DNA of 64,000 nucleotides, taken from Patagioenas fasciata (lineage: Eukaryota > Chordata > Aves > Columbiformes > Columbidae). Made by a program: the position numbers and the translations under genes. The notes under the pieces are model-generated. The model was not told the origin of the DNA. It did no database searches and saw nothing but the letters and a program-made list of their open reading frames with translations. The stretch lies in assembly GCF_037038585.1 (NCBI RefSeq), contig NW_027288588.1:682001-746000 (forward strand). The letters run 5' to 3'. Positions 48,004 through 60,126 of the stretch are shown piece after piece; the stretch's first letter is position 1, and the number at the start of each line of letters is the position of its first letter.

Positions 48004-48009
48004 AAAGGG
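48004..48009. repeat. Right target-site duplication (aaaggg)
   Basis: Second copy of the 6-bp duplication flanking the ERV. The exon 2 sequence of the RGL1-like gene resumes after it with gaagttccgagc. Confidence 0.95.
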
Positions 48010-48158
48010 GAAGTTCCGAGCCTGTTAGAAAACAACGGAAAAACAGTTTTGAATTGCAGATAGCAACACATTTACTTTTAACGTCCTTGCAAAAGTACCG
48101 GGGCAAGATCACATGAACCCTGAAATTCAGACACTATTACAATGCACAAAATAGATAG

Positions 48159-48330
48159 GATCATAGAAACATTTTGGTTGGAAGAGACCATCGAGTGCAA
48201 CCGTCAACCCACCCCTGGCACTGCCCCATGTCCCTCGGGACCTCATCTATGTCCCTTTTAAACCCCTCCAGGGATGGTGACTCCACCGCTGCCATGGGCA
48301 GCCTGTTCCAATGTCTAATAACCCTTTCAC
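48159..48330 (-). mobile_element. CR1 LINE 3' fragment in intron 1, unit 2
   Basis: Duplicate of the fragment at 26,520 (catagaaacattttggttgg). It differs by a few substitutions. Confidence 0.75.
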
Positions 48331-48940
48331 AGAATCACAGAATCCCAGAATGTCAGGGGTTGGAAGGGACCTGGAAAGCTCATCCAGGAGCAGGAACACC
48401 CAGCTGAGGTTCCACAGGAAGGTGTCCAGGCGGGTTTGAATGTCTGCAGAGAAGGAGACTCCACAACCCCCATGGGCAGCCTGGGCCAGGCTCTGACACC
48501 CTCACCATGAAGAAGTTTCTTGTCAAATTTAAGAGGAACCTTTTGTGTCTCAGTTTGTACCCGTCACCCCTTGTCCTGTCACTGGTTGTCACTGAGAAGA
48601 GCCTGGCTCCATCCTCCTGACACTGCCCCTTTCCATATTGATCACCAGGAATGAGTCCCCCCTCAGTCTCCTCTTCTCCAGCTCCAGAGCCCCAGCTCCC
48701 TCAGCCTTTCCTCACACGGGAGATGCTCCACTCCCTTCAGCATCTTGGTGGCTGCGCTGGACTCTCTCCAGCAGTTCCCTGTCCTTCTGGAGCTGAGGGG
48801 CCACAACTGGACACAATATTCCAGGTGTGGTCTCCCCAGGGCAGAGCAGAGGGGCAGGAGAACCTCTCTGACCTACTGACCACCCCCTTCTAACCCACCC
48901 CAGGTACCATTGGCCTTCCTGGCCACAAGGGCCCAGTGCT
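48331..48940 (-). mobile_element. CR1 LINE 3' UTR fragment in intron 1, unit 2
   Basis: Duplicate of the fragment at 26,694. A short stretch (about 48,622-48,650) differs from unit 1 by a replaced segment after ctcctgacact. Confidence 0.8.
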
Positions 48941-49329
48941 GGCTCACGGTTTTCCTTCCTCAGTGTGATATATCACACTATATTTCAAATTTAATCTCTT
49001 TTTTTTAGCCATGCCTTTTAAGAAATGAGAAAGCATTACACAAATCCCTTTTATGAAGTGAAACTACAAAAAGAACTATTACATTTTTTAGCACTAAAGG
49101 GACAATTTACCTGTGTAGGGTTTGGGGTTTTCTGGGGGGAGAGGGGGGCAGTGGGGGGAGGTGGGGTGGTCGAATTTTGTGCTCAGAAATAAAATCACTG
49201 CTTCTGAGTACAAAACAAATACCTTCTATATAACGGACAAAATGGAAATTGTTATTGCTGCATCATTAACACATCTCTTGTTTAGACATCAGAAGTGCTT
49301 TCCGTAAAAGGTGAGGTCTTGATCATATT

Positions 49330-49360
49330 ACATTTATTCATCTGAAAGATGAATAAATGT
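49330..49360. repeat. Perfect 14-bp palindrome, unit 2
   Basis: Same inverted repeat as at 27,694-27,724, unchanged. Confidence 0.85.
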
Positions 49361-49766
49361 CCCCAGGACCCCCAGGTCCCTTTCCCCTACACTGCTCTCT
49401 AACAGGTCATTCCCCAACTTACACTGGAACCTGGGGTTGTTCCTGCCCAGATGCAAGACTCTACACCTTCCCTTGTTATATTTCATCAAATTTTTCCCTG
49501 CCCAGCTCTCCAGCCTGTCCAGGTCTCTGGATGGCAGCACAGCCTCTGGTGTATCAGCCACTCCTCCCAGCTTGGTGTCACCAGCAAGCTTGCCGACAGG
49601 ACACTCTAGTCCCTCATCCAAATCCTCGATGAATATATTGAATAATACAGGCCCCAGCACTGACCCCTGAGGCACTGCATGAGATCCAGGCCTCCAACTG
49701 GACGCCACCCCATTGACCACGACTCTCTGGCTTCTTCCCCTCAGCCAGTTCGCAGTCACCTCACTG
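49347..49766 (-). mobile_element. CR1 LINE reverse-transcriptase fragment, unit 2
   Basis: Collinear duplicate of the unit 1 fragment with the same open frame of about 140 codons and the same lost catalytic pair (AGDTK). A few substitutions distinguish it (IKDLDEG becomes IEDLDEG). Confidence 0.85.
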
Positions 49767-49839
49767 CCCGATCACCCAGACCGCACTCCCTCCCGCTTCT
49801 GGGAGGAAATGTTCCCAATAGCCAACCTGAGCCTCCCCC

Positions 49840-50440
49840 GCCCAACTGGAGGCCGTTTCCTCCCGTCCCGTCACTTGTGCAGCCACCAACTCCCTCCTCT
49901 CGCCACTCGGAGCTGCCCCCCCACCCCCGGCCCCGTGTGCCCCGCGGCCCCGGGGGAGGGCGGGCGGCGGGGCCCGGCTCGCTCATACCCGTCCGCAGCA
50001 GGGCCCGCAGCCGATCCCGCACATGGCGCTGTGTCCGCGTCCGCAGGCAGGGCTGCTGCCGGCTCCGCCAGCCCCGCACTCCCGCTCTCTCTCGCACCGA
50101 CCGCTCGCCCCCACGCCAACGGCGGCGACGGCTCCGCCGGCACCACGGCGACCGGACGCGGCCTCGCGGCGGCACGCGCCGCCCGCAGCCGGCCAATCGC
50201 AGCTCGCCGCCGCTCCGCGCGCGCCCCCTTGCCCCGCCCTCAGCCCGCCCGCAGTCCGAGCCCTTGCTCAGCCGGACAAGGTGCCGGGAGCGGGACAGAC
50301 GGACCGAGCCGGGAGCGTGGGCATCAGACTGTGCGTGCAACACAACGTGTGCTGCGGCAGAGCCCGGGGCGAGCGCTCCCGGAGCTGCTTCACGCACACG
50401 CACCACGCGCTGGGATTTTACTCCTGGCCCTTTAAAGATT
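49840..50440 (-). promoter_or_regulatory. CpG-island promoter and exon 1 of the RGL1-like gene, unit 2
   Basis: Near-identical copy of the unit 1 island. Exon 1 is at 50,024-49,989 with the same twelve codons and donor. CCAAT and CCGCCC boxes are retained. Confidence 0.7.
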
Positions 50441-50706
50441 CCTAGCACAATTGCTTACATACAGTTCTGAACTAGATATTCATTCTGTGGCTTAAAGTGT
50501 TAGTTCGTTAGTAGGCTCTTACTATGTAGTTGGTTAACCCTTTAAAATGTTATTTCCCTCTATCAATATAACTTCATAAACAAGTTTCCTAACTTTTTAC
50601 ATAGAACTTCACCACCTTTTCCTTTTCCAGGTTCAGAGCCCGTGCCCCATTTGGTTATATCTGTAAACATTAAACATCTTCTCAGCACGAACCACAGCTG
50701 CATTTC

Positions 50707-52525
50707 TCACAGTTCCCCTTTTTGCTTTTTATCCCATTGATTCGTGCTTTGACTTCAAAGTTAGCCAGCACCTGCCTAAAATCATTAATTTATACCCCGT
50801 TCCTTTTGCTGCCATTTCAGGATCGATAGGCATGGCTGAGATTTGCATGCCTTGGACTGCTGAATGTAGTAACTGAATAAAGCACGGGATCATGCATGGC
50901 ACAAACAGTAAACGCAGAAATGCACATACTATCACGAACCCTATTTTCTTCCACCAGGCTACAGTTTCGAGACCAATATCCATTAGGTGGACCTGGCCAC
51001 CAAGTGGGAGGAATAGAGGTACTTGACGAATTTGCCCTCAACGCTAACTGACAAGGGGTTCGTCCAACGTATTCAGTCATTTGAGACCCCCCACATATCC
51101 AGCACGAGGTGACATTTAATTCTCGGGCTGTCTTTTCCATAAGATCTATAAACAGGTTTTTCCCTGCTGTTGGTAATTGTAATCCTTTGTCTTTTTGCCT
51201 TATTTCCTCATACCAATCACTGCTGTTCTGTACCAATTTCTGTTGCTCTTGCTTTCCTTTTAATTCCTGAGTGGCACTCTTAACTAACTCCTCCTTCTAC
51301 TGATCTTGCACTCCCCCTCCGTCTGAATAGCCCCACTCACCACCTTGTGTAAAACAGATCCTCTGTTCTCCCCTAGGGCAGGAGGCAGAGCCTACAGCGA
51401 GTCCGCCTTTCTCTAGGTTAGTTGCTACCCATCATTCCTGCCCTTGGATTTCACACTTCTCCAATTTTTTCTATCATAACATCCAGAATTAATAGGAGCG
51501 TGATAATGTAGATCATACTGGGTTAGTCTTCCTATTCTCACACGCTCGTAGCACTTGGTACAGGGATTGGCCAGGCTAAGTTGGGAACAATAAGTCACCA
51601 CTGCTAGCAAGGGGATCAGGTCCAGGGTTCTGCACCCTCTGCCTCTCTGGCCGACCAGGCTGCAGCCGCAGCCGAGTTCGTCGTCTTCTCGGCAGCAAGG
51701 GCCGTGTCCCCGCCTTTCCTGTTTTTACCGTTAGCGTGGCGACTTTTTATCGTTTCCCAACTCTTGGCCTTCACTTCCCAGGAACAACAGGAGCAACACG
51801 GAATGTGGTTTCTCTGTCTGCACTCTGTTCTCCTCATCACTGGTGGGCTCTAAATTCCCATTCACCCCTTCAGTAAATACCTCCCACCATTCTCCGCTAT
51901 TCTTTTTCTATTCTTCCAGCGGCAACTGGAATCCTCAACCGAGCTCTGGTTTCCTGATCTTGTGTTCTTAGACATTTCTTACACAATCCTGTCAGTAAGT
52001 TCCCTTTGTGGATATGCTTATACCACAGTCCATTTACAACCTAAACATCAGATATAAAATGAGAATTACATATACAACTCGGTTCAACACATTTAGCTAT
52101 TAAGCCATTCTCATTTTCATTTATACTGGGCATTCACATCAATAACACTAATAGTAGTTACATCACCAATCCCGTGTCAACTTCAATTTCAGTTCCCCTG
52201 GTTCTTGAGTTACTTTCCAGGTTCTTTCTTCCGTCAGGGCTCCTCTAACTCGAGAGACGCGTGTCCATCCTTTCCCTGCCCTCCCAACAGCTGTTTCTGT
52301 AGTTAACAAAACAAGAAAAGGTCCCTCCCATCATGGGGTTGGAGTTTCTTCTATCCAGGTTTTCATTAGTGTTGCCCCCATATCTACCAGAAATTCTACT
52401 TGTTTGTTCTTTTGGGTTTCTTCTTCCCAATGCGGTGAGCACCACCCAGGCTGCTCACCCAGAAGGACTAAAACTGCTTCCCAGTGCAACCCCAAACACC
52501 CTTCACTTCAGCAGGTGACCGCACT
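50707..52525 (-). mobile_element. Old ERV remnant (integrase C-terminus, env, PPT), unit 2
   Basis: Duplicate of the remnant at 29,070-30,890 with the same pieces: CWIC-containing surface fragment (51,236-50,817), transmembrane tail (50,983-50,729) and leader segment (about 51,840-51,425). Frame breaks are the same except for small indels, so the decay preceded the duplication. Confidence 0.65.
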
Positions 52526-53111
52526 TGTGCTTTCAGCTCCTGGGCTGGTGCTGTCCGGGCTTTCCCTGCTCAGCACTGACTGTGTTTTGGGAAGGCAGGA
52601 GCCAGTGCAAACCCTTCTCCGCTGTTCTGCTCTTTTTCTGCTCTTTTTCCCCTTTGCTGTGAAGCTCAGCTGCTCCATGAGTTATTGTGTTCTCCTGTGA
52701 GCGTGGGGTTTGTCCTCTGCTGTGGAGCACGAGAGCGAAGCCCCCGGAGCCCCGGCTGGTGCAGACCCCGCAGCGAGGGTGACAGACCCGGAGCCAGGAG
52801 CAGTTTCCCCAGGGTGAGGAGCAAGTGGAGCTGCTCACACCAAGGGCACAGGCAGGGTTGGTGCACGTCACCGGTTCTAAGGCTGTCACCAGAACCTGAC
52901 AACCTGACAACAGTGTGCTGGCTCCCCGGGCAGTTGAAGTACAACCAGAACGCAAGAGGCAGCTTAAATTCGGGGTCGTCTTTTTGCCAGGAGCAACAAA
53001 TGCCGTGATGGAGACAACGGGGAAAAGGTGGAAACTCTCAGACCGCGGTGCAGTCTCAGAGAGGAAAAGAGATGAACGAGACACTGAGGAGCGGGAAGAG
53101 TTGACGTATTT

Positions 53112-54746
53112 ATCATAGAAACATTAAAGGTTATAGAGAGATGGAATGTTACACGAGATCAAATATTTAAATACATTCGCTCCAGACACAAAATAGTGTT
53201 AAAAAGTTCATCTATTTATTATGGATACATTAAATATTATACAAAGCTCAAACATGATCTAAAGATCAAACATTAAAATCTACTAACTCCAGACAAGAAT
53301 TGGTGGGAAAACGTTTGCATATTTATTATATAAGTATTAAATATTAAATAAAGATTAAATAGAATACAAAATCAAACATTAAAATATATTAACTCCAGAC
53401 ACAAATTAGTGGTCAAAAGTTAATCTATTTATTATAGAAACATTCAATATGAGATAAAGATTAAATATCATATAAAGATCAAATATTATCTAGAGATCAA
53501 ACACTAAAATCTACTAACTCCAGACGGGAATTGGTGGAATAAAGTTCAAGTATTTATTATATAAATATTAAATAAAGATTATGTATTATATAAAGCTTAA
53601 ATATTAATCCTAGTAACTCCAGATCAAAAAATACTGGAAAAATGTTTATGTATTTTTATAGAAACATTAAATAATATATAGAGATTAAATATGATATAAA
53701 GATCAAATATTAAACTATATTAACTCCAACAAAAATTAGTTGAAAAAAGTTACGTATTGATGATAGAAATGTTACATATCTATAAAAACTAAATACTACA
53801 TAAGGATCAAATATTAAAATATTTTAACGCCAGACAAGAATTGGTGGGGGAAAAAAGTTCACATATTTATTATGTAAATAAAGATTATGTATTAAATAAA
53901 GATTATGTATGATATAAAAGCTCAAATCTTAATATATATTAACTCAAGAGAAGAATTAGTGGAAAAAAAGTGATGTATTTATGATAGAGCTGTTACATCC
54001 ATGTAAAGATTGAATATGACATAGGGATCAAATATTAGAATATTTTAATGCCAGACAAGAATTGGTGGAAAAAAGTTCAAGTATTTATTCTATAAATATT
54101 AAATAAAGATGATGTGTTCTATAAAGCTCAGTTATTAGTATCTATTAACTCCAGAAAAAAAGGGTGGAAAAAAGTTTCTCTATTTATTTTATATGCATCT
54201 CTAGATATGTGATATAAAGCTCAAACACTATATACAGAAGAAACATTAAAATACATTAACTCCAGACAAAAATGGGTTGAAAAACGTTGATATACTTATC
54301 ATATCAATATTAAATATTATACAAGGATCAAATATTATATAAAGATTTAATAATAAAATATATCAACTCCAGAAAATAATTATTGGGGAAGGTCTATGTA
54401 CATAGTAAATAAATATTAAATATTAGTACATTAAATAAACATATTAAATAAAAATTAAACATTAGTACATTAAATAAACATATCACATAAATATTAAATA
54501 TCAGTATGTTAAATAAAAAATATTAAATAAAGCTCAAATACTATATACAGCTAAAACATTTAAATATATTAACTCCAAGGAGAAATTAGTGGAAAAAGTT
54601 TACGTACTTATTCTATGAATACTGAATATTATACAAAGCTAAAATATTCTATAAAGCTAAGCTATTTAAATATAGGAACTCCAAGCAGACATCAGTAGAA
54701 AAAAGATGATATAATATTGAAGGTTTCTGTAGAAGTATGGAAAGAT
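53112..54746. repeat. AT-rich satellite array, unit 3 (3' end deleted)
   Basis: Same monomer order as units 1 and 2 until 54,746. There the array is joined by ggggggcc to sequence from upstream of exon 15. Several variants here match unit 2 and not unit 1. Confidence 0.9.
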
Positions 54747-54907
54747 TGGGGGGCCAAAATCGCCTTTCCCAGAGCTCAGGTCCCTCCATTCCACTGCCAG
54801 CAACGCTCCAGTCAAGATCCACAGGCTTGGGCAAGCGCCTGGGGCCGCCGGCAGCGTCAGCAGCCTCGCACAGGCTGTTTGTGCTGAACACAGGGCCCGG
54901 GCCCTAC

Positions 54908-57900
54908 CTTGTGCTGAGGCTCCTCAGCAGTGTCGGTGGGAGGGACGACGGTGACGGTGCTGTCCCCAGAGCTCCCACCTGGAGCAGGTTTGGGCTGCGC
55001 GTTGACGGGGGTGCTGAGGGCGCTCACCCCCAAGCCCAGGAACGGCCTAGGGGAGAAAAGAAAGCACAACAGAGCTGGGCTGAGCACAGCTGTCACTTGC
55101 TTCAACAATCTGACCTGCTGTTGTGTTTTCCTATCTCGAGTGGCCTATTGTTTGTGTGTGTATAGCAAATTAGACTCTATCCTTATTTGCTCTGTTTTGC
55201 TGCTGCAAATTTGAATTGAATTTATAATCCAGCACTAAAATCGTTCCTTTGTCTGACACCTTAGAGTTATTTCTGAAGTCTTTAGTCGATAACCCTCCTG
55301 GCTACTTACACCAATAGAAAGAGACAACAGCAATACGTATTTCTAGCTGGCGGTGTCTCCTCGCAGCACTGCAGTGCTCTGGATCCCCAGCCAGGTTTGT
55401 CAGCTGGTGTTTGATTTATTCCAGTTCATATTCACACACCAAACCCCCTCCCCGTTGTACTCACAGGCTGAATCTCTTCACCACGCTCCTCTGAGCTCTG
55501 CCCGCTGCGGTGCTCTGGTCAGGAGCTGCTCCTTCGATTTCACGTGACAGACGGAAACTGCAGAACAGGCAATACCGTTAGTTAAATATCTCAAAGTGGC
55601 CATATTTGAGAAGCCCTGGGTCACTCCCACGTCCCAGAGGGTTCATCCCCACGAGGAGGAGCGCAGCTCTGTGCGTGTGTATTTCCACTCTCCGGGAGCA
55701 GCTCCTGGCAGCGCAGAGCTCAAGGCTGAGAGAACCTGAACCTGCCTGCGGGGGAAGAAAAGCTGCTTCGCCAGCTGGGCTGAGGCCCTACCTCTCCTCA
55801 TCACTTCAATGCCGCTGCCTCCTAAACCACTGCACGAATTTCTCATCTCCTCTCGTGCAATAGCTGTTACATGAGGACTGCAACAGCTTCATTTGTGCGA
55901 TTACTTCAAACTCCTAAGAAAACAAATAATAAAATAGGAATTCTAATTAGAAAAATCAAGCCAGTCTCGTTAATACACTAAACACACGCAGCAACAGATC
56001 CAGGACAAACTGCCCTCGGACAGAGGAAACCCCGGCACCTTCGCTCCTACTGATCTCTGACCAACAAGGCTCAGGCTGGAAGGCAACGCTCAGCCTTGAT
56101 TTCTCGGTCCCAGGTACCCGCTTCGCTCTCTGCACCTTTGACCCACAACTATTTACTGCAGCACAAGGAAGATGGTCACAGACTGCATCTTGTGGCCAGC
56201 AAAGGTCTCACGCCAGCAGGTCTGATGCGCTCCCAGCACACAGAACACGCTCGTGTAACGTGTTCCCGTGAACACCAAACGGGGGGAACGTGCCCCAGAC
56301 GTAACTCCCGCGGCAGCGAGTGCCCTGCGGCTCCTCTTCCCCTGCTGCCCGCATCTAAAAGGAATTTCTCTTCCCGCGCCGCCCCGCACAGCCCGGCAGA
56401 GGTTCACAGCGTGCCGGGGACTGTTCCTTCCTCACCCTCTGAGTAACGTGAGCGGCTGTTGGATACGCCCAGCAAAGACAACAGGCCTCGCCAAGAGAAC
56501 GCTCTAGCAGAGAGCGTCAGGCACTAACGATCACAGAACAGTCACCGTTCCACTTACCCTTCGCCGCTTCTCAAAATTGATCAGGCCGCCCTGTTGGAAG
56601 GACAGAGAAGGGATCAGAGGAGAAGAGCACAGGCTCGGCTGGAGTTAATCACAAACAGGATGAACAGGATGAAGTAGCGACACCAAGGGACGGGCCAGAG
56701 CTGCCCTGACCAAAGGCCTCTACAAAGACCCGTTTCCAGCTCTAGGATAAGCCACAGCACTCGTGTACCTGAGTCTATTTGTTAAATACATTCCTCTCTT
56801 TTTAAGAACTGCACTAGCACCCAGTGGAAGATGCAGGAGCAGACACAGTGTCTGCAAGGGAGGGAGGAGATTTAGGATTCCAAAAATTGCCCCAAATTAC
56901 CTCGAGATAGTCCTGAAGGGCTGTGTCCAGCATGACGAGGTCAGTGAGGAAGGTACCCAGGTAAGGTACCGTGCCTTGTGTGACTCCCTGCAAACGGTCA
57001 GAGCAATGGTGGATTAACTGACTGAGAAGTAATAATTATACTAATTAGAATACTCCTGTGGAAGCAAACAAAACACAACTAGTCTGCTTCACCAAACAGC
57101 GCTCTTGTAAATGATGCTTTCACGACATCATCCTTGGTATCTCAGCCAGCGGTTCATGTCTGCGCAGAGCGGTATATAAGCCAAAGTGCTCATTCGTAAC
57201 TCCTCTGCGTCAAATCTCGCTGTGCGGCACCTCTCGCCCCAGCAGAAAAGCCGGGATTTACAGACCCGTCTTCCCCAAAGCACCGCATACGGGAGCTCAT
57301 TGGTCAGGAACAGGGCTGAGCTCGGCTTTGGGTGAGATCACAACCTGGCAACTCAAGCTCATTCCCACCTTCAGCAGCAGCTCCCTGCTCGTCGCAAAGT
57401 TGTCACAGTCGGAGAAGATTTCGCAAAGCTCTTCGAACATCAGCATTGTGTCCCTGTACAGGAAAAGATTCAATGATTTAAGTTGTTTGTAAGCACTCTG
57501 AATCAGATCAGGGGACAATTTTTTTCTCAAGAATCGTTAACAGTTGGGCACAGAACAGATAAAAGCACCAAAACACATCCAGTGACACACTGCACAGCCT
57601 TACTTTGGAACGCAGGCCCTGGTCTTCTTCCGGCGATAAACCGAGGTGGACTGCAAGGCGGAAACGATGGCCTTCAGAGACGAAAAGTTGTTCAGGATCC
57701 TACATTGCTGTGAAAGGAGCGGTTAGAAACACAGGAGCGTTAAACGTCAGCATCACCAACAGTCAGTGCTCTTCTGTCTGCCCCGTGTCCTGCTTGCTGC
57801 ACATTCTCCCTGCTAAGCGGGCAGCTCTACAAATACTGAGCATCAAAAATATCACTCCCCGCTACAACCCCCCTGTCCCCTCCCAGCTCCACGGCACCCG

Positions 57901-58154
57901 CACAAGGAACGTTAAACAGTCGCGAATAAACGCTTTACACGTCCGATACGGATCCACTTCTCCAAGATCTTCGCTCTTGGCTGTGTCTTTAATTCTTTGC
58001 TCTCCAGGATGGTGCTGAGCACGCAGTTGGTGACGGCGTTGAACTGCGAGGTGGTGGCTCTGATGCTCTGTGCCAGCTGTTTGTTCTCTTTCTTGTCCCT
58101 TCGGGACCAGATGCAGCCCAGGCAGTGGTGGGGCACAACGTTCTGGAAGAGTGT
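54908..58154 (-). pseudogene. RGL1: RGL1-like RalGEF fragment, unit 3 (exons 8-15 only)
   Basis: Remaining exons, 5' to 3': 58154-57939, 57707-57604, 57453-57369, 56987-56901, 56590-56558, 55913-55792, 55557-55465 and 55046-54908. They cover most of the CDC25 domain and the linker before RA. Exons 1-7 lie beyond the end of the unit and exons 16-18 are removed by the 1.8-kb deletion at 54,747. The shared TGA is at 55,808-55,806. There is no promoter, start exon or REM domain, so it cannot encode an exchange factor alone. It differs from unit 1 by a handful of substitutions in these exons. Confidence 0.88.
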
Positions 58155-58244
58155 CTAGAGGGAAACAGAGGTGTCCAGCTCAGCCTGGAGCGCTACTGCC
58201 CACAGCAAGAAATGCACGGTTACAGTACCAACTGCAGCTGAATC

Positions 58245-58429
58245 AGAGGCCTCGCTGCTCACAGGGGGGACAGCAGGCAGTGACAGGCCCGGGGATGACA
58301 GGCTCCCCCTCCCCTAGGGGGCGCTCGGCTGGGCCAAAGGACGTTTCCTTGCTTTATATTTTCTACCACATTCATCTGGAGACGAGGAGGAAAGCCATCA
58401 GACAGTACCACTGTTCAAAAACAGGTACA
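58245..58429. other. Unique junction sequence right of the array
   Basis: A short GC-rich stretch between the end of unit 3 and the left inverted-repeat arm. I see no gene or known repeat. Confidence 0.5.
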
Positions 58430-58793
58430 GGCCTGGACTAAGATGTTTACAAAAGGTGTTTTTCCACTAATTGTTGTTAAAAACACACTAAACTCATGTG
58501 ATGTTTGTCTCCCTTGTTTTTCCACTCGTTCACAGACCAGGCCCAAGGACATTCACACATCCCATGCACTTGGGGGCGGTTATCCGGCCCGAGATACCAT
58601 TCTCACGAGTCTGGGCTATAACTTTTTACAATTACGAGAAATGTACTTCAAAGTAATCTGTCCAAGGCCCTTTCTATATTATTATGTTAGTATTATGTCT
58701 TTGACCGTCCAGATGGTCACGTTAGTATTGATCTTCCTTTATCATCCAGGTGGCTGGAACCGCACATCTTGCTTTTCCACATTTACTTTCCAA
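58430..58793 (+). repeat. Left arm of a 364-bp inverted repeat
   Basis: The arm reads ggcctggactaagatgttta at its outer end and atttactttccaa at its inner end. Its reverse complement occurs at 63,545-63,906 with scattered mismatches and small indels. The arm contains tttattt-like (AATAAA on the minus strand) sequence near the outer third in the right copy, so the arms may be LTR-type elements in opposite orientation. The element family is not identified. Confidence 0.85.
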
Positions 58794-60126
58794 CATGAGT
58801 CCTCAAGACATTACCTTAGAATCTCTCCCATATGGCCAGTTGAACAGCTTGTCAGAGGAAACAAGGTGAAGTGGGTGCACTCTGATGAAAACAAGGTTTC
58901 ATACAAGTTAATCATTGTTTTACTTATCTAGTAATACTATATAACAGATTTAAAGCAGTGCAGAGAATGCCACGTTGTACACCTCGTGTTGCAAACATCG
59001 GCACTGAGCGTATTTCTGATATGAAATACAGGTGGATGCCTCTTGCAAAATTTTTGTTTCCTTATAGAATGTTTTTCCATTTTGTTTTCCATTGTCTGGA
59101 CTGCTTTTCCTATTTCTCTTTCTTTTTTTCCATCCTAGGATGTGAATGTAACTTCCTACGATCGGCTCTTTGGGAAAGAGAGTGAAATGCAGGTGTTCAC
59201 TTTGCTCTAGTTGGGAGGGGAGCAAACACAGCAGTTTTGACTATTGATGTGATTCAGAGCAGCACATCAGGCACATGCGCTGGGTGCAGCTTTTTAGTGC
59301 AATACTTGCAGAATCATGAGGGTAAAAACCTCCTCTGCTGAGGCCACGACATGAGGGGCAACGTGTCGGGCAGAGTGACAGAGAGGACCCAGGTGTCCGG
59401 GCACCGGCACAGCAGTGGGAGCATGGACACGGACACACATCCACACGCAGGCGTAGCTTTGCTGAAGGGATTTACTGATCATGAGAGGGAAATGGCCCAG
59501 GGCTCCCAGGGGATCAGACGGGGTCATCCAGGGATGATCATCTCCTCATGTCACTGGAGGGGGACAGGACACGGCTGTCACCATCAGTTTCAGTTCTGAA
59601 ATCAGAGCCCAAAATGAGATCTCCAGTGTCAGCTGGGACATGAGGGGAGGCTTCTCCCCACCGTCTCTCTGCAGAGACCCAGGGAAGGAGAGAAGAGTTG
59701 GAGCCCTCAATCAACCCAGGACAAGACTCGGTTCTCCTGAGATCCATGTGGCACCCAGAGCTCCTTGGCCAGTGTGTCATTAGCCCCGGATGCCCCTACA
59801 TCTCCCAGAACCCTGCCCAGCCCTCAGGGTGATCCTTGGGGTCTGTAAGGCCCCAGAGCCCCAGCCTGGCCTGCACGGTGACCCTCTGGGTCCGTAGAGC
59901 CCCGCTGGGTGCAACAAAAGTCATGGGGGCAGCTCTGTCCAGCGTGGCCTGGGACACAGGGCATGGACAGTCTCCTCTGTTTGCTTCTAGATCCACGTTC
60001 TGCCCACCCAGGACCCTTTGTGGGGCTGGAGATGCCCTGATGCTGCTCACCAGCAATGGAGGAGATGGGTGCACTAGCACTTCAGCATCTGGAAGATCTG
60101 GAACCTGGTGGTTCTGCTGCAAAACA
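58794..60126. other. Sequence between left inverted-repeat arm and the candidate peptide gene
   Basis: AT-rich to about 59,200, then GC-rich. Open frames, including the lower part of a 270-codon minus-strand frame, have no family or splice support that I can see. Confidence 0.45.

Larger units (their letters stand above)
43297..48021 (-). pseudogene. RGL1-like exon 2 of unit 2, split by the ERV
   Basis: The 453-nt part at 43,297-43,749 plus 12 nt at 48,010-48,021 equals the 465-nt exon of unit 1 once one copy of the 6-bp target duplication is removed. The minus-strand frame does not stop at the insertion point. It continues into the antisense 5' LTR and opens at an ATG at 43,884-43,882, giving a 206-codon frame through the whole T/E-rich tract to a stop at 43,264-43,266, past the exon's GC donor. 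Confidence 0.85.
33331..50024 (-). pseudogene. RGL1: RGL1-like RalGEF, unit 2, exon 2 interrupted by an ERV
   Basis: Exons, 5' to 3': 50024-49989, exon 2 split as 48021-48010 and 43749-43297, 42663-42553, 41624-41200, 40744-40667, 40233-40049, 39089-38965, 38314-38099, 37867-37764, 37613-37529, 37147-37061, 36750-36718, 36073-35952, 35717-35625, 35206-35068, 34579-34427, 33747-33633 and 33449-33331. Compared with unit 1 it has five tandem 54-bp repeats in exon 4, the same TGA (35968-35966), the same lost acceptor before the last exon, and a 4.25-kb retroviral insertion in exon 2. A transcript from its own promoter would run antisense through the whole ERV before reaching the rest of exon 2. 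Exons 3-12 remain open. Confidence 0.85.
30891..52525. repeat. Tandem segmental duplication, unit 2 (21,635 bp)
   Basis: This is the second unit, joined head-to-tail to unit 1. The 4,428-bp excess over unit 1 is almost fully explained by the retroviral insertion (4,254 bp plus the 6-bp target duplication) and three extra 54-bp repeats in exon 4 (162 bp). The remainder matches unit 1 at roughly 99% by eye. Confidence 0.95.
52526..58244. repeat. Tandem segmental duplication, unit 3 (truncated, internally deleted)
   Basis: The third unit begins at the same point but stops matching after 58,244, inside the intron between RGL1-like exons 8 and 7. About 1.8 kb (unit 1 positions 15,896-17,698) is missing at 54,747-54,754 and replaced by a short G run. 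Only exons 8-15 remain. Confidence 0.95.
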
